From NCBI GenBank assembly GCA_014360205.1, contig JACIXZ010000001.1, forward strand, positions 152,137 through 216,136: a stretch of 64,000 nt of DNA. The letters run 5' to 3'. The DNA comes from Tissierellales bacterium. GTDB taxonomy: Bacteria; Bacillota; Clostridia; Tissierellales; Tissierellaceae. Shown here one piece after another: positions 32,605-44,924 of the stretch. Position numbers and translations under genes: made by a program. The notes beneath the pieces are model-generated. The model saw only the letters and a program-made list of their open reading frames with translations, had not been told where the DNA came from and did not search any database. How positions within the stretch are numbered: the first letter of the stretch is position 1; each line of letters begins with the position of its first letter.

Positions 32605-35600
32605 ATGGTACATCCTGTAACATTAGGTAAGCGGGAAAGAATGAGCTACTCTAGGATTCCTGAGGTACTCGATTTACCCGACTTAATTGAGGTACAAAAA
32701 TCTTCCTACAAGTGGTTTATTGAGGAAGGACTAAGGGAGGTTTTTGATGACATCTCTCCAATTCAAGACTACACTGGAAATCTAATCTTAGAATTTGTTG
32801 ACTATTACATTGACAGTGAAGTCAAATATGACGAAATGGAAGCTAGGGAAAGAGACGCAAATTACTCTGCAGCACTAAAAGTGAAAGTCAGGTTAATAAA
32901 CCGTGACTCTGGAGAGGTTAAAGAGCAGGAAGTATTCATGGGAGATATCCCACTGATGACTGACAAAGGGACTTTTATCATCAATGGAGCGGAAAGAGTT
33001 GTGGTCAGCCAATTAGTAAGATCTCCTGGAGTATATTTTGTTGAAAGTATTGACAAGTCAGGTGAAAAAGTTTATTCATCAACACTTATTCCTAACAGGG
33101 GAGCTTGGCTTGAGTATGAATCTGATTCTAACAATGTAATTCATGTAAGAATCGACAGAACTAGAAAAGTGCCTGTTACGACACTATTAAGGGCTTTAAA
33201 AATTTCTTCTAATGCTGAGATTATTGATTTATTAGGAGAAACCGAAGAATTGTTGCGTACTCTTGAAAAGGACACAACAACAAATGAACAAGAAGCACTA
33301 TTGGAAATATACAAAAGATTAAGGCCTGGTGAGCCGCCAACTATAGACAGTGCAAAGACTTTATTAAACAATCTTTTCTTTGACCCACGTAGATACGATC
33401 TAGCAAAAGTTGGAAGATATAAATTCAATAAAAAGTTGAGCCTATACAACAGAATCACTGACAGAAAATCAGCCGAAGATATAATTGATCCAAACACTGG
33501 GGAAATATTAGTTGAAAAAAATGAAATAATTTCTAGACAAAAGGCTATAGAGATTGAAAACACGGGAATAAATTCAGTTAATATAATTTTGGATGATGGG
33601 AAAGTATTAAAAGTATTGTCCAATAATTTTGTAAGTGGAGAAGCATTTAATTTACCATTCTCTTTAGAAGAACTTGGATTAAAGGAAAAAGTATATTATC
33701 CTCTTATGAAAGAATTAGTAGATAATTATGATGATGAAGAAGAATTAAAACAAGCTATAAAAGAGAGGATAAAGGAATTATCGCCTAAACATATATTAGT
33801 AGATGACATAATAGCTAGTGTTAACTATGAGTTTAACTTGTTTTATGGAGTTGGTAATTCAGACGATATAGATCATTTAGGAAATAGAAGGCTTAGAAGT
33901 GTTGGGGAACTGTTGCAAAATCAGTTTAGAATAGGACTAGCACGTATGGAGAGAGTTGTCAGAGAAAGAATGACAATTCAAGACATTGAAGTAACCACAC
34001 CTCAAGCTTTGATAAATGTAAGACCTGTTACAGCAGCTATAAAGGAATTTTTTGGAAGCAGCCAGTTATCTCAGTTCATGGACCAAACCAATCCTTTAGC
34101 AGAATTGACACATAAAAGAAGGATGTCAGCTTTAGGACCTGGAGGATTAAGTAGAGATAGAGCTGGATTTGAGGTAAGGGATGTTCATAACTCTCATTAT
34201 GGGAGAATGTGCCCAATTGAGACTCCAGAAGGTCCAAATATCGGACTTATAACATCTTTAACGACATACGCAAGAATAAATGAATATGGATTTATAGAAG
34301 CTCCTTATAGAAAAGTTGAAAATGGCAGAGTTACAGGGGAAATAAATTATTTAACAGCAGATTTAGAGGATGAGTTAATAATAGCTCAGTCTAATGAGCC
34401 CCTGGATGAAAACAATAGATTTATCAATAACAGAATTGTTGCTAGAGGGAAAATGGGTGTTGTAGACATATTTACCCCAGAAGAGATTGACTATATGGAT
34501 GTATCTCCAAAGCAAATAGTTTCTGTGGGAACTGCTATGATACCATTCTTGGAAAATGATGATGCCAATAGGGCTCTTATGGGATCTAACATGCAACGTC
34601 AAGCAGTGCCGCTTTTAAAAACCGAAGCCCCTATAATAGGCACAGGTATCGAATATAAAGCTGCCAAAGACTCGGGAGTAGTCGTGATAGCTAAAAATTC
34701 AGGAATAGTTGAAAAAGTATCAGCAGATGAAATACTAATCAGAAGAGATAAAGACGGACAGTTAGATAAATATAAATTGCTGAAATTTAAAAGATCAAAT
34801 CAAGGAACTACAATAAATCAAAGACCAATAGTAAAACTAGGTGAAAGAGTAACAGAATCTCAAATCATAGCTGATGGACCAAGTACAGATCAAGGAGAAA
34901 TAGCATTAGGTAAGAACCTCTTAATTGCTTTCATGACTTGGGAAGGGTATAACTACGAAGATGCTGTATTATTGAATGAGAGATTAGTTATTGAAGATGT
35001 CTTGACATCAGTTCATATAGAAGAGTACGAATCAGAAGCAAGAGACACCAAACTAGGACCAGAAGAGTTTACTAGAGATATACCTAACGTAGGGGAAGAT
35101 ATGCTCAAAGACTTAAATGAAAGAGGCATAATAAGAATAGGAGCAGAAGTAAAATCAGGAGATATATTGGTAGGAAAAGTAACTCCGAAAGGAGAGACAG
35201 AACTGACACCAGAAGAAAGACTTTTAAGGGCTATATTTGGTGAAAAAGCTCGTGAAGTAAGAGATACATCACTTAGAGTTCCACATGGAGAAAGTGGAAT
35301 AGTAGTTGATGTAAAAATCTACACAATGGAAAATGGCGACGAACTACCACCTGGAGTAAACGAAATGGTTAGGGTTTATATAGCCACCAAGAGAAAAATT
35401 AACGTAGGAGACAAAATGTGCGGGCGCCATGGAAACAAAGGGGTCGTTTCTAGAATCCTTCCAAAAGAAGATATGCCATATATGCCAGATGGAACTCCTG
35501 TAGACGTTGTATTAAACCCACTTGGAGTACCTTCTAGAATGAATTTGGGACAAGTTCTAGAAGTGCATTTAGGATTAGCAGCTAAAAAATTAGGTTGGCA

Positions 35601-36315
35601 TGTTGCCACTCCAGTTTTTGATGGAGCTAATGAAGAGGATATAATGGAAGCCTTAAGAACTGCTGGATATCCAGAAAATGGGAAAATAGAGCTAAGAGAT
35701 GGAAGAACAGGAGAGAAGTTTGCGAATCCAGTAACTGTTGGATATATGTACATGCTAAAACTTCACCATCTAGTTGACGATAAAATTCATGCTAGATCTA
35801 CAGGACCATATTCTTTAGTCACACAGCAGCCTCTAGGAGGAAAAGCTCAGTTCGGAGGTCAAAGATTTGGAGAGATGGAAGTATGGGCATTAGAAGCATA
35901 TGGAGCTGCACATACTTTACAAGAAATTTTGACTGTAAAATCAGATGATATAGTAGGAAGAGTTAAGGCATACGAAGCTATAGTCAAAGGTGAAAATATA
36001 CCTGAACCAGGCATACCTGAGTCATTTAAAGTTTTAATAAAAGAGCTTCAAAGCTTAGCCTTAGATGTAAAGATAATAGGCGAAGACTTCGGAGAAATTG
36101 AGCTTAAAGAATCTATAGATGATGATATAACAGAATATGATTTCACTGAGAGTGCAATAGATAAAATAAGCATAGAAGATATAGACGAAGATGAAGAAGA
36201 CAATGAAGATGAAGATGCTTTAACTTCACGAAAGCCTAAAGTAGAAGTTCCAGAAGGATTTTTAATAGAAGAAAAAGATGATGATTTTGATGACTTTGAT
36301 GATGAAGATTTTTAG
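32605..36315 (+). CDS. rpoB: RNA polymerase beta subunit
   Basis: 1236 residues from ATG 32605 behind GAGGGGTGA; the frame is open further upstream but only through the leader hairpins. The rifampicin-site region is intact: [34 protein letters not shown] is recognisable in blocks near residues 478-511, and [17 protein letters not shown]-like [13 protein letters not shown] and the C-terminal [16 protein letters not shown] are present. The tail after about residue 1170 is strongly acidic ([27 protein letters not shown]). No resistance-type substitution is obvious. It is cotranscribed with rpoC 36 bases downstream. Confidence 0.98.
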   Translation: MVHPVTLGKRERMSYSRIPEVLDLPDLIEVQKSSYKWFIEEGLREVFDDISPIQDYTGNLILEFVDYYIDSEVKYDEMEARERDANYSAALKVKVRLINRDSGEVKEQEVFMGDIPLMTDKGTFIINGAERVVVSQLVRSPGVYFVESIDKSGEKVYSSTLIPNRGAWLEYESDSNNVIHVRIDRTRKVPVTTLLRALKISSNAEIIDLLGETEELLRTLEKDTTTNEQEALLEIYKRLRPGEPPTIDSAKTLLNNLFFDPRRYDLAKVGRYKFNKKLSLYNRITDRKSAEDIIDPNTGEILVEKNEIISRQKAIEIENTGINSVNIILDDGKVLKVLSNNFVSGEAFNLPFSLEELGLKEKVYYPLMKELVDNYDDEEELKQAIKERIKELSPKHILVDDIIASVNYEFNLFYGVGNSDDIDHLGNRRLRSVGELLQNQFRIGLARMERVVRERMTIQDIEVTTPQALINVRPVTAAIKEFFGSSQLSQFMDQTNPLAELTHKRRMSALGPGGLSRDRAGFEVRDVHNSHYGRMCPIETPEGPNIGLITSLTTYARINEYGFIEAPYRKVENGRVTGEINYLTADLEDELIIAQSNEPLDENNRFINNRIVARGKMGVVDIFTPEEIDYMDVSPKQIVSVGTAMIPFLENDDANRALMGSNMQRQAVPLLKTEAPIIGTGIEYKAAKDSGVVVIAKNSGIVEKVSADEILIRRDKDGQLDKYKLLKFKRSNQGTTINQRPIVKLGERVTESQIIADGPSTDQGEIALGKNLLIAFMTWEGYNYEDAVLLNERLVIEDVLTSVHIEEYESEARDTKLGPEEFTRDIPNVGEDMLKDLNERGIIRIGAEVKSGDILVGKVTPKGETELTPEERLLRAIFGEKAREVRDTSLRVPHGESGIVVDVKIYTMENGDELPPGVNEMVRVYIATKRKINVGDKMCGRHGNKGVVSRILPKEDMPYMPDGTPVDVVLNPLGVPSRMNLGQVLEVHLGLAAKKLGWHVATPVFDGANEEDIMEALRTAGYPENGKIELRDGRTGEKFANPVTVGYMYMLKLHHLVDDKIHARSTGPYSLVTQQPLGGKAQFGGQRFGEMEVWALEAYGAAHTLQEILTVKSDDIVGRVKAYEAIVKGENIPEPGIPESFKVLIKELQSLALDVKIIGEDFGEIELKESIDDDITEYDFTESAIDKISIEDIDEDEEDNEDEDALTSRKPKVEVPEGFLIEEKDDDFDDFDDEDF

Positions 36316-36351
36316 TAAATATTTTAATATTATGAAAGGAGAGAGTGCTCC

Positions 36352-39300
36352 TTGTACGAATTAAATGTATTTGATTCAATAAGAATTGGGTTGGCATCAC
36401 CAGAAAAGATAAGGCAATGGTCTAGAGGTGAGGTTAAAAAACCTGAAACCATAAACTATAGAACCCTTAAACCTGAAAGAGAAGGGCTTTTCTGTGAAAA
36501 AATATTTGGGCCAGTAAAAGATTGGGAATGCCACTGTGGTAAATACAAAAGAGTTAGATATAAAGGTGTTATTTGCGACAGATGCGGAGTTGAAGTAACT
36601 AAAGCTAAAGTTAGAAGAGAAAGGTTAGGACATATAGAATTGGCAGCACCTGTTTCTCATATATGGTATTTCAAAGGGATACCAAGCAGAATGGGACTTA
36701 TGCTAGATATGAGTCCAAGAGCTTTAGAAAAAGTGCTTTATTTTGCTTCATATGTAGTACTAGAAGCAGGAGACACACCATTGTATGAAAAACAACTTTT
36801 AACTGAAACTGAGTATAGAGAATACTCAGAGACATATCCTAATAAATTCAAAGCTCAAATGGGAGCTGAAGCAATAAAATACTTGTTGCAAAAAATTGAT
36901 TTAGACAAAGAATCAGAAGAACTTAAAGCTCAGCTTAAAGATGCTACAGGGCAAAAAAGAATAAGGATCACTAGAAGGCTTGAAGTAGTTGAGTCATTTA
37001 GACAATCTGGAAACAAGCCTGAGTGGATGATACTAGATGTAATACCTGTAATTCCACCTGATTTAAGACCAATGGTTCAGCTTGATGGTGGTAGGTTTGC
37101 AACATCTGATTTAAATGACTTATACAGAAGAGTAATAAATAGAAATAACAGACTAAAGAGACTTCTTGATTTAGGAGCTCCTGACATTATAGTTAGGAAC
37201 GAAAAAAGAATGTTGCAAGAAGCTGTAGATGCTTTAATTGACAATGGGAGAAGAGGAAGACCTGTAACTGGACCGGGAAATAGACCATTAAAATCACTAT
37301 CTGATATGCTTAAAGGTAAGCAAGGTAGATTTAGACAAAACTTACTCGGAAAAAGAGTAGACTATTCAGGAAGGTCAGTTATTGTTGTAGGTCCTGAGCT
37401 TAAGTTTTATCAATGTGGACTTCCAAAGACAATGGCGTTAGAACTATTCAAGCCATTTGTAATGAAAAAATTAGTTGAAGACAATCTAGCACACAATATA
37501 AAATCAGCTAAGAGGATGGTAGAAAGAGTAAAACCTCAAGTATGGGATGTATTGGAAGAAGTTATAAAAGATCATCCAGTGCTATTAAATCGTGCACCAA
37601 CACTTCACAGACTTGGTATTCAAGCATTTGAACCAGTTTTAGTTGAAGGAAAGGCAATAAAACTACATCCTTTAGTATGTACTGCATATAATGCCGACTT
37701 TGACGGAGATCAAATGGCAATACATGTACCTTTATCGCAAGAAGCACAAGCTGAAGCTAGACTCCTTATGCTTTCTACAAATAACATATTAGCACCTAAA
37801 GATGGGAAACCTATCACTACTCCATCACAAGACATGGTCTTAGGAAGCTATTATTTGACTGTTGAAAGGGACGGAGAAGACGGAGAAGGCAAGTACTTTA
37901 AAGACTTCGATGAAATGCTTCATGCTTATCAAAACGGCGAAATCGGAATACATGCAAGAGTAAATGTAAGAGTAAAACTAGACAAAGATGATAGAGGGAA
38001 AATAATAAACAGCACAGTAGGTAGATTCATATTTAATGAAAAAATTCCACAAGATTTAGGATTTGTAGATAGGACTAAAGATAAATACTCTCTTGAAATC
38101 GACAGAGTAGTTGACAAGAAATTTTTAGGAATATTGGTAGACAAATGCTTTAGAAAACATGGAAATGCAGCTACTGCAGAGATGTTAGACCATATAAAAG
38201 AAATGGGATATAAATATTCAACCATAGGAGCAATAACCATTTCTATGGGCGATGTAATAGTTCCTGATGAAAAATATACACTAATTAGAAAAGCAGAAGA
38301 AGAAGTAGATAAACTCGAAAGGTCTTATAGAAGAGGTCTTATATCAGAAGAAGAAAGATATGAAAGAGTTATCGAAATATGGAACAATACAACAGATAAA
38401 GTTACAGACGCTCTTATGGACAGCTTAGATCCTATGAACAATATCTACATCATGGCTCTATCTGGAGCAAGAGGAAGTAAAAACCAAATTAGGCAATTAG
38501 CTGGTATGAGAGGTCTTATGGCAAGTGCTTCAGGAAGAACCATCGAGGTGCCTATAAAGTCAAACTTTAGAGAAGGATTATCAGTACTTGAATTCTTTAT
38601 CTCAACCCATGGTTCTAGAAAAGGATTAGCAGATACAGCTTTAAGGACTGCTGACTCAGGATATTTAACTAGAAGACTAGTAGATGTAAGCCAAGATATA
38701 ATAGTCAGAGAAGAAGACTGTGGAACAGATCAATATCTATTAGTTAAAGCATTTATGGATGGAAAAGAAGTCATAGAGGAATTGAAAGATAGAATTGAGG
38801 GGCGCTATGCTTTTGAGGATATCATCAATCCAGAAAATGGAGAGATAATAGTCAGAGCAAATACAATGATTTCTGATGAACAAGCCGAATTCATACAAAA
38901 TATTGGAATTCAAGAAGTAAAAGTTAGATCAGTACTCGGATGCAAAACAAAACATGGAGTATGTTCTCATTGTTATGGAAGAAACTTAGCAACTGGAAAA
39001 GATGTTAACATAGGAGAAGCTGTTGGTATAATAGCAGCTCAATCAATTGGAGAACCTGGAACTCAGCTTACCATGAGAACTTTCCATACTGGTGGAGTAG
39101 CAGCCGCAGAGGACATCACTCAAGGTCTTCCTAGGGTAGAGGAATTATTCGAAGCTAGAAAGCCTAAAGGACTTGCTATGATATCAGAAATCGGGGGAAC
39201 AGTCTCTATAAACGATGCTAAAAAGAAAAAAGAAATAACTATAACTTCTGAGAGTGGCGAAAAGGTCACTTACACAATTCCAAATGGTGCAAGAATCAAA

Positions 39301-39888
39301 GTCAAAAATGGAGATATCATAGAAGCTGGGGATGAGATCACAGAAGGAAGTGTAAATCCTCATGACATATTAAAAATCAAAGGTGTCAAAGGAGTCCAAA
39401 ATTATATAGTAAAAGAAGTTCAAAAAGTTTATAGACTCCAAGGTGTAGATATAAATGATAAACATATAGAAATGATAGTAAGGCAGATGCTTTCTAAAAT
39501 AAAAATAGAAAGTGCTGGAGACACTGACTTGTTACCTGGAGGGCTAGTAAGCGTAACTGAATTTGAAGAAAAAAATAGGATTGCAGAAGAGAAGGGATTA
39601 GAAAAAGCAGTAGGCAGAGTAACTCTTCTAGGAATTACAAAAGCTTCTTTAGCCACAGATTCATTCCTATCTGCAGCTTCATTCCAGGAAACCACAAGGG
39701 TATTAACTGAAGCCGCTACTAAAGGAAAAGAAGACAAGCTAATAGGATTAAAAGAAAATGTAATCATAGGTAAACTAATTCCTGCTGGTACGGGAATGAA
39801 GATTTATAGTGGTATAAAATTGGTAGATGAAGAAAATGTAATCGACCAAGAAGAAAAAGAGGAAATATTAGAAACTATCGCTGAATAA
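36352..39888 (+). CDS. rpoC: RNA polymerase beta' subunit
   Basis: 1178 residues, the compact Firmicutes form without the large insertions of some other phyla. The N-terminal zinc ribbon is [20 protein letters not shown] (about 60-79). The catalytic magnesium motif is [12 protein letters not shown] (about 447-458). A second zinc site is [13 protein letters not shown] (about 864-877). The trigger loop region [16 protein letters not shown] follows. The start is TTG 36352 behind AAAGGAGAG. No terminator is obvious after the stop. Confidence 0.98.
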   Translation: MYELNVFDSIRIGLASPEKIRQWSRGEVKKPETINYRTLKPEREGLFCEKIFGPVKDWECHCGKYKRVRYKGVICDRCGVEVTKAKVRRERLGHIELAAPVSHIWYFKGIPSRMGLMLDMSPRALEKVLYFASYVVLEAGDTPLYEKQLLTETEYREYSETYPNKFKAQMGAEAIKYLLQKIDLDKESEELKAQLKDATGQKRIRITRRLEVVESFRQSGNKPEWMILDVIPVIPPDLRPMVQLDGGRFATSDLNDLYRRVINRNNRLKRLLDLGAPDIIVRNEKRMLQEAVDALIDNGRRGRPVTGPGNRPLKSLSDMLKGKQGRFRQNLLGKRVDYSGRSVIVVGPELKFYQCGLPKTMALELFKPFVMKKLVEDNLAHNIKSAKRMVERVKPQVWDVLEEVIKDHPVLLNRAPTLHRLGIQAFEPVLVEGKAIKLHPLVCTAYNADFDGDQMAIHVPLSQEAQAEARLLMLSTNNILAPKDGKPITTPSQDMVLGSYYLTVERDGEDGEGKYFKDFDEMLHAYQNGEIGIHARVNVRVKLDKDDRGKIINSTVGRFIFNEKIPQDLGFVDRTKDKYSLEIDRVVDKKFLGILVDKCFRKHGNAATAEMLDHIKEMGYKYSTIGAITISMGDVIVPDEKYTLIRKAEEEVDKLERSYRRGLISEEERYERVIEIWNNTTDKVTDALMDSLDPMNNIYIMALSGARGSKNQIRQLAGMRGLMASASGRTIEVPIKSNFREGLSVLEFFISTHGSRKGLADTALRTADSGYLTRRLVDVSQDIIVREEDCGTDQYLLVKAFMDGKEVIEELKDRIEGRYAFEDIINPENGEIIVRANTMISDEQAEFIQNIGIQEVKVRSVLGCKTKHGVCSHCYGRNLATGKDVNIGEAVGIIAAQSIGEPGTQLTMRTFHTGGVAAAEDITQGLPRVEELFEARKPKGLAMISEIGGTVSINDAKKKKEITITSESGEKVTYTIPNGARIKVKNGDIIEAGDEITEGSVNPHDILKIKGVKGVQNYIVKEVQKVYRLQGVDINDKHIEMIVRQMLSKIKIESAGDTDLLPGGLVSVTEFEEKNRIAEEKGLEKAVGRVTLLGITKASLATDSFLSAASFQETTRVLTEAATKGKEDKLIGLKENVIIGKLIPAGTGMKIYSGIKLVDEENVIDQEEKEEILETIAE

Positions 39889-39895
39889 AATATTG

Positions 39896-39924
39896 TTGAC
39901 ACTATTAATAGCAAATGTTAAAAT
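39896..39924 (+). promoter_or_regulatory. Sigma-A promoter of the str operon
   Basis: TTGACA (39896-39901), 17-base spacer, TAAAAT (39919-39924), just after the rpoC stop. Confidence 0.8.
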
Positions 39925-39955
39925 TTTAAGGTAGCAAAATAGCAGAAGGTCTTGA

Positions 39956-39991
39956 CATAAGATTATGTAGTTATAACTACATAATCTTATG
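39956..39991 (+). promoter_or_regulatory. Perfect 36-base palindrome in the str-operon leader
   Basis: The 18-base arm CATAAGATTATGTAGTTA is followed at once by its exact complement. AGCA (39941-39944) and TGCT just outside can add further pairs. It lies between the promoter and the L7Ae-like gene, 14 bases before the ribosome site. The following sequence TGCTGTTTTAAGG is a poor T-run, so it may be an RNA control hairpin, a DNA operator or a weak attenuator. Confidence 0.7.
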
Positions 39992-40013
39992 TGCTGTTTT
40001 AAGGAGGGTCATT

Positions 40014-40262
40014 ATGCTTCAAAAATTAAAGACAGAAAAGAAAGTCATAGGAACAAAACAAGTAAAAAGAGCTATCTCCAAGGACGAAGTAGATTTGGTA
40101 TTTATAGCAAAAGATGCTGATGTTAAACTCAAGAATGAAATTGAAAATCTATGCAAAGAAAAACAAATACCTATTGAATATGTTGAAAAGATGAAAGAAC
40201 TAGGAGAAGCTTGTGGTATTGATATTAATGCAGCTACAGCTGCGTTATTAAATAAAAATTAA
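40014..40262 (+). CDS. L7Ae/L30e-family ribosomal-type RNA-binding protein (YbxF/RplGB type)
   Basis: 82 residues. [24 protein letters not shown] (about 13-36) and the ending [16 protein letters not shown] match the small kink-turn-binding L7Ae proteins located before rpsL in Firmicutes. These bind k-turn RNAs in vitro; their cell role is not settled. It is the first gene of the str operon here and follows a large palindrome in the leader. Confidence 0.9.
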   Translation: MLQKLKTEKKVIGTKQVKRAISKDEVDLVFIAKDADVKLKNEIENLCKEKQIPIEYVEKMKELGEACGIDINAATAALLNKN

Positions 40263-40275
40263 AGGAGGTGCTTTA

Positions 40276-40695
40276 ATGCCAACAATCAACCAACTCATTA
40301 GAAAAGAAAGGGAAAAGGTAGTTTACAAATCAAAATCACCTGCATTGGGAGTAAATTTAAACACATTAAAGAAGAAGGAAACAAAATCTAATTCTCCTCA
40401 AAAAAGAGGCGTATGTGTAGCAGTAAGAACAGTAACTCCTAAGAAGCCAAACTCAGCTTTGAGAAAGGTAGCTAGGGTAAGATTAACAAACGGCTACGAA
40501 GTAGCAGCCTATATCCCTGGAATAGGACATAACTTGCAAGAGCATAGTGTTGTTCTAATAAGAGGTGGAAGAGTAAAGGACCTACCTGGTGTGAGATATC
40601 ACATCATCAGAGGTACATTAGATACTGCAGGTGTAGATAAGAGAATGCAAGGCAGATCTAAGTACGGGGCAAAGAAGCCAAAAGTTAAGAAATAA
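40276..40695 (+). CDS. rpsL: Ribosomal protein S12
   Basis: 139 residues. [14 protein letters not shown] at the N terminus, [15 protein letters not shown] (about 57-71) and the decoding-site segment [26 protein letters not shown] are intact. The lysines that give streptomycin resistance when changed (in KKPNS and GGRVKDLPG) have the sensitive-type residues. Confidence 0.98.
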   Translation: MPTINQLIRKEREKVVYKSKSPALGVNLNTLKKKETKSNSPQKRGVCVAVRTVTPKKPNSALRKVARVRLTNGYEVAAYIPGIGHNLQEHSVVLIRGGRVKDLPGVRYHIIRGTLDTAGVDKRMQGRSKYGAKKPKVKK

Positions 40696-40791
40696 CGTGC
40701 TTGAAATGCTTTATATATAGATGCATTTTAAGGCACAACGGTTAACACCGAGTACCAATGAATCTACTACATGGTTAAGGAGGGAAGAAAA

Positions 40792-41262
40792 GTGCCAAGA
40801 AAAGGACCAGTTCCAAAAAGAGAGGTAATGCCAGATCCAATTTATAAAGATGCATTAGTTACTAAACTAATAAATGCTGTAATGTTGGATGGGAAAAAAG
40901 GAATTGCACAAAATATTGTATACAGTGCATTCGATTACATTCAAGAAAAGACAAACGAAGATCCATTAGAAGTATTCTACAGAGCAATGAACAATATCAT
41001 GCCTGTATTAGAGGTTAAAGCGAGAAGGATTGGTGGTGCAAACTATCAAGTACCTATCGAAGTAAGACCTGATAGAAGAGAGACTCTAGGACTTAGATGG
41101 TTAGTAAACTATTCTAGAGCTAGAGGAGAAAAAACAATGGTAGAAAGACTTGCTAAAGAAATTTTAGACGCATCAAATGGCGTAGGAGCAAGTGTTAAAA
41201 AGAGAGAAGATACACATAAGATGGCTGAAGCAAATAAAGCTTTTGCTCACTATAGATGGTAG
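40792..41262 (+). CDS. rpsG: Ribosomal protein S7
   Basis: 156 residues, the canonical length, from GTG 40792 ([18 protein letters not shown]) behind AAGGAGGGA. ATG 40771 is in frame but would overlap that site. The beta hairpin and the [18 protein letters not shown] region (about 78-95) that meets E-site tRNA and 16S rRNA are present. S7 nucleates the 30S head. Confidence 0.97.
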   Translation: MPRKGPVPKREVMPDPIYKDALVTKLINAVMLDGKKGIAQNIVYSAFDYIQEKTNEDPLEVFYRAMNNIMPVLEVKARRIGGANYQVPIEVRPDRRETLGLRWLVNYSRARGEKTMVERLAKEILDASNGVGASVKKREDTHKMAEANKAFAHYRW

Positions 41263-41320
41263 TTTATAGTAATTTATGTGGATGGGACCTAAAATTAAAA
41301 GCTATTAAGGAGGATAAATT

Positions 41321-43387
41321 GTGCCAAGACAAGTACCATTAGAAAAAACTAGAAATATCGGCATAATGGCGCATATTGATGCAGGTAAAACAACCACCAC
41401 AGAAAGAATTTTATTTTATACAGGGAAAATCCATAAAATAGGCGAAACCCATGAGGGTGCTGCTCAAATGGACTGGATGGAACAAGAACAAGAGAGAGGA
41501 ATTACTATAACTTCTGCTGCAACTACAGCTTTCTGGAAAGATCATAGAATTAATATTATTGACACACCAGGACACGTAGACTTTACAGTAGAAGTTGAAA
41601 GATCACTTAGAGTACTAGACGGAGCAGTAGCTCTGTTTTGTGCTAAAGGCGGAGTAGAACCTCAATCCGAAACAGTATGGAGACAAGCTGACAAATATAA
41701 AGTGCCAAGATTAGCTTTCATAAATAAAATGGATATAGTTGGTGCAGACTTTTTCAGAGCAGTCGAAATGATGAAGACAAGATTAAGTGCAAACCCTGTA
41801 CCTGTTCAATTGCCTATCGGAAGAGAAGATAGTTTTGTTGGAATAATAGATTTAATTGAAATGCATGCAAAAATCTATCATGATGATTTAGGACAAAACA
41901 TAGAAACTACAGAAATTCCAGCCGATATGCTAGATTTAGCAAATGAATATAGAGAAAAACTATTAGAATCAGTTTCTGAATATGATGAAGAACTGATGAT
42001 GAAATATTTAGAAGGCGAAGATATATCAGCAGAAGAAATAAAGAAAGCTCTTAGAAAAGGTACGCTAGCAGTAAAAGCAACACCGGTATTATGTGGCTCA
42101 TCATATAAAAATAAAGGTGTTCAACTTCTTTTAGATGCTGTATTAGAATATTTACCTTCACCTGTTGATATACCATCAATTATTGGAATAAATCCGCAAA
42201 CTGAGGAAGAAGAAGTAAGACATCCATCAGATGATGAACCTTTCTCAGCACTCGCGTTCAAAATTGTATCAGACCCATTTGTTGGTAAATTAGCATATAT
42301 TAGAGTTTATTCTGGAACATTAAAATCTGGAAGCTATGTTATGAACACAACAAAAGGGAAAAAAGAAAGAGTAGGACGTCTCTTGATGATGCATGCCAAT
42401 AAGAGAGAAGAAATCGATGAAATTTATGCAGGAGATATCGCAGCTGTAGTTGGGTTAAAGGATACCACAACAGGAGATACATTATCAGTTGACACAAATC
42501 CTATAATTCTTGAAAAAATGGAATTCCCAGAGCCTGTAATTCACGTAGCAATAGAACCAAAGACAAAAGCAGGCCAAGAAAAAATGTCTCAAGCTTTAGC
42601 TAAATTAGCAGAAGAAGATCCTACATTCAGAGCATACACAGATGAAGAAACTGGACAAACTATAATTGCTGGTATGGGAGAATTGCATCTTGAAATAATA
42701 GTAGATAGATTACTAAGAGAATTTAAAGTTGAAGCGAATGTTGGAAATCCACAAGTTGCATACAAAGAATCGATAACAAAACCAGCTGAAGCAGAAGGCA
42801 AATACATCAGACAATCAGGTGGTAGAGGACAATACGGACATGTTAAACTAAAAGTAGAACCACAAGAGCCAGGGAAAGGCTATGAATTTGTAAATGCTAT
42901 TGTCGGTGGAGTAATACCAAAAGAATACATTGGAGCAGTAAACGCTGGAATTCAAGAAGCCCTCCAATCAGGAATCCTTGGTGGATACCCAGTCCTTGAT
43001 GTTAAGGTCACATTATTTGATGGATCTTACCATGAAGTTGACTCATCTGAAATGGCATTTAAAATCGCAGGTTCTATGGGAGTAAGAGAAGCTTTAAGAA
43101 AAGCTGATCCGGTATTACTAGAACCTGTTATGAAAGTTGAAGTAACTGTACCTGAAGAGTACATGGGCGATGTAATCGGTGACATAAACTCTAGAAGAGG
43201 AAGAATGGAAGGTATGGAATTGGTAAATGGGGCCCAAATAATCAGAGCATTTGTACCTCTATCAGAAATGTTTGGATATGCAACTGTACTAAGATCCAAC
43301 ACTCAAGGTAGAGGAAACTATGTAATGCAATTTGATCATTATGAACCAGTTCCTAATAGTATCGCTGAGAAAATTCTAAAGAAATAA
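41321..43387 (+). CDS. fusA: Elongation factor G
   Basis: 688 residues. [19 protein letters not shown]-type start is seen as [13 protein letters not shown] (about 17-29), with [26 protein letters not shown] and NKMD. Domains II-V run to the typical end. It drives translocation and, with RRF, ribosome recycling. GTG 41321 follows AAGGAGG. It retains every catalytic feature, in contrast to the paralogue at 7056-9128. Confidence 0.98.
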   Translation: MPRQVPLEKTRNIGIMAHIDAGKTTTTERILFYTGKIHKIGETHEGAAQMDWMEQEQERGITITSAATTAFWKDHRINIIDTPGHVDFTVEVERSLRVLDGAVALFCAKGGVEPQSETVWRQADKYKVPRLAFINKMDIVGADFFRAVEMMKTRLSANPVPVQLPIGREDSFVGIIDLIEMHAKIYHDDLGQNIETTEIPADMLDLANEYREKLLESVSEYDEELMMKYLEGEDISAEEIKKALRKGTLAVKATPVLCGSSYKNKGVQLLLDAVLEYLPSPVDIPSIIGINPQTEEEEVRHPSDDEPFSALAFKIVSDPFVGKLAYIRVYSGTLKSGSYVMNTTKGKKERVGRLLMMHANKREEIDEIYAGDIAAVVGLKDTTTGDTLSVDTNPIILEKMEFPEPVIHVAIEPKTKAGQEKMSQALAKLAEEDPTFRAYTDEETGQTIIAGMGELHLEIIVDRLLREFKVEANVGNPQVAYKESITKPAEAEGKYIRQSGGRGQYGHVKLKVEPQEPGKGYEFVNAIVGGVIPKEYIGAVNAGIQEALQSGILGGYPVLDVKVTLFDGSYHEVDSSEMAFKIAGSMGVREALRKADPVLLEPVMKVEVTVPEEYMGDVIGDINSRRGRMEGMELVNGAQIIRAFVPLSEMFGYATVLRSNTQGRGNYVMQFDHYEPVPNSIAEKILKK

Positions 43388-43410
43388 TATTAGGATTAGG
43401 AGGAATAAAA

Positions 43411-44604
43411 ATGGCAAAACAAAAGTTTGAAAGAAAGAAACCACACGTAAATATTGGAACAATAGGACACGTAGACCATGGTAAAACAACACTAACAGCA
43501 GCAATCACATTAGTATTAAATAAAAGATATGGCTCAGGTGAATTCGTAAGCTATGACAACATAGACAAAGCACCAGAAGAAAGAGAAAGAGGAATAACAA
43601 TCTCAACATCACACGTAGAATACGAAACACCAAACAGACACTACGCACACGTAGACTGCCCAGGACATGCTGACTATGTAAAGAACATGATTACAGGAGC
43701 AGCACAAATGGACGGAGCAATACTAGTAGTATCAGCAGCAGACGGACCAATGCCACAAACAAGAGAGCACATACTACTATCAAGACAAGTAGGAGTACCA
43801 AAGATAATAGTATTCTTGAACAAAGCAGACATGGTAGACGACCCTGAATTAATTGAACTAGTAGAAATGGAAGTAAGAGAACTACTAAACGAATATGAAT
43901 TTGATGGAGACAACACACCAATCATAGTAGGATCAGCCCTAAAAGCATTAGAAGATCCAGATGGAGAATGGGGAGACAAGATAATAGAGTTAATGGAAGC
44001 AGTAGACAAATACATTCCAGAACCAGAAAGACAAATAGATAAACCATTCCTAATGCCAGTAGAAGACGTATTCTCAATCACAGGAAGAGGAACAGTAGCA
44101 ACAGGAAGAGTAGAAAGAGGAACAATCAAAGTAGGAGAAAGTGTAGAAATAGTAGGATTAACAGAAGAATCAAGAACAGTAGTAGTAACAGGACTAGAAA
44201 TGTTCAAGAAACTACTAGACGAAGCACAAGCAGGAGACAACATAGGAGTTTTATTAAGAGGGGTACAAAGGAACGAAATCGAAAGAGGACAAGTACTAGC
44301 AAAACCAAAGACAATAAAACCACACAAGAAATTTGACGCAGAAGTATATGTATTAAGCAAAGAAGAAGGTGGAAGACACACACCATTCTTCAATGGATAC
44401 AGACCACAATTTTTCTTTGGAACAACAGACGTAACAGGCAACATTCAATTGCAAGAAGGAGTAGAAATGGTAATGCCAGGAGACAACGCAAGATTTAGCA
44501 TCGAGCTAATCACTCCAGTAGCGATGGAAGAAGGACAAAGATTCGCTATAAGAGAAGGCGGAAGGACAGTAGGAGCAGGAGTTGTAACTAAGGTTTACGA
44601 ATAA
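43411..44604 (+). CDS. tuf: Elongation factor Tu, copy 2
   Basis: 397 residues, in the classical place after fusA. Compared with copy 1 it differs at 43485, 43692, 44262, 44273 and 44337. Only the fourth changes the protein (Asn288 in place of Thr288). The ribosome-site sequence TAGGAGGAATAAAA is shared, but similarity stops outside the coding sequence. This indicates continuing gene conversion limited to the coding region. All GTPase motifs are intact. Confidence 0.98.
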   Translation: MAKQKFERKKPHVNIGTIGHVDHGKTTLTAAITLVLNKRYGSGEFVSYDNIDKAPEERERGITISTSHVEYETPNRHYAHVDCPGHADYVKNMITGAAQMDGAILVVSAADGPMPQTREHILLSRQVGVPKIIVFLNKADMVDDPELIELVEMEVRELLNEYEFDGDNTPIIVGSALKALEDPDGEWGDKIIELMEAVDKYIPEPERQIDKPFLMPVEDVFSITGRGTVATGRVERGTIKVGESVEIVGLTEESRTVVVTGLEMFKKLLDEAQAGDNIGVLLRGVQRNEIERGQVLAKPKTIKPHKKFDAEVYVLSKEEGGRHTPFFNGYRPQFFFGTTDVTGNIQLQEGVEMVMPGDNARFSIELITPVAMEEGQRFAIREGGRTVGAGVVTKVYE

Positions 44605-44612
44605 AAAAACAT

Positions 44613-44670
44613 ACTAAAAGAAGGAATATCAATTCCTTCTTTTAGTGCTGTATATAAATAATTTTTTTTG
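44613..44670 (+). terminator. Terminator after tuf copy 2
   Basis: A perfect 15-bp stem ACTAAAAGAAGGAAT / ATTCCTTCTTTTAGT with loop ATCA spans 44613-44646. The main T-run (ATTTTTTTT) follows about 15 bases later. Confidence 0.75.
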
Positions 44671-44689
44671 CTTAAAAATAAAAAAACTC

Positions 44690-44718
44690 TTGTAGTATAG
44701 CTATTTTTGGTGTAAACT
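44690..44718 (+). promoter_or_regulatory. Candidate promoter of the S10 operon
   Basis: TTGTAG (44690-44695), 17-base spacer, TAAACT (44713-44718), giving a leader of about 200 bases before rpsJ. Confidence 0.55.
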
Positions 44719-44724
44719 ATAGTA

Positions 44725-44908
44725 GTGTCTAAAATTATGGCATTGCGATGAGGTAAGAGGTTGCTGCAGTTTGTGCAGGTAATTTTTACTGAGAATGTCC
44801 GGTTTGAAATCGGGCGACTTTAAGACATTTCGATAATTAAAAAAAAGCTGGTACACACCCGGCTAGGTTTATCGGAGTCTTAAGTCGCATGTCAAGTAAA
44901 CATGCGAT
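44725..44908 (+). promoter_or_regulatory. Structured S10-operon leader
   Basis: This roughly 185-base leader folds into several helices: CTGCA/TGCAG near 44763-44780, CCGG-type arm near 44800-44817, and a long arm TTAAGACATTTCGATAA / TTATCGGAGTCTTAA (about 44820-44884) enclosing AGCTGG/CCGGCT. A last perfect hairpin TCGCATG (44885-44891) / CATGCGA (44901-44907) sits just before the ribosome site. S10 leaders in Firmicutes are reported L4 targets; whether this one is, is inferred. No gene is seen in this 320-base gap. Confidence 0.6.
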
Positions 44909-44924
44909 AGAAGGAGGGAAATCA

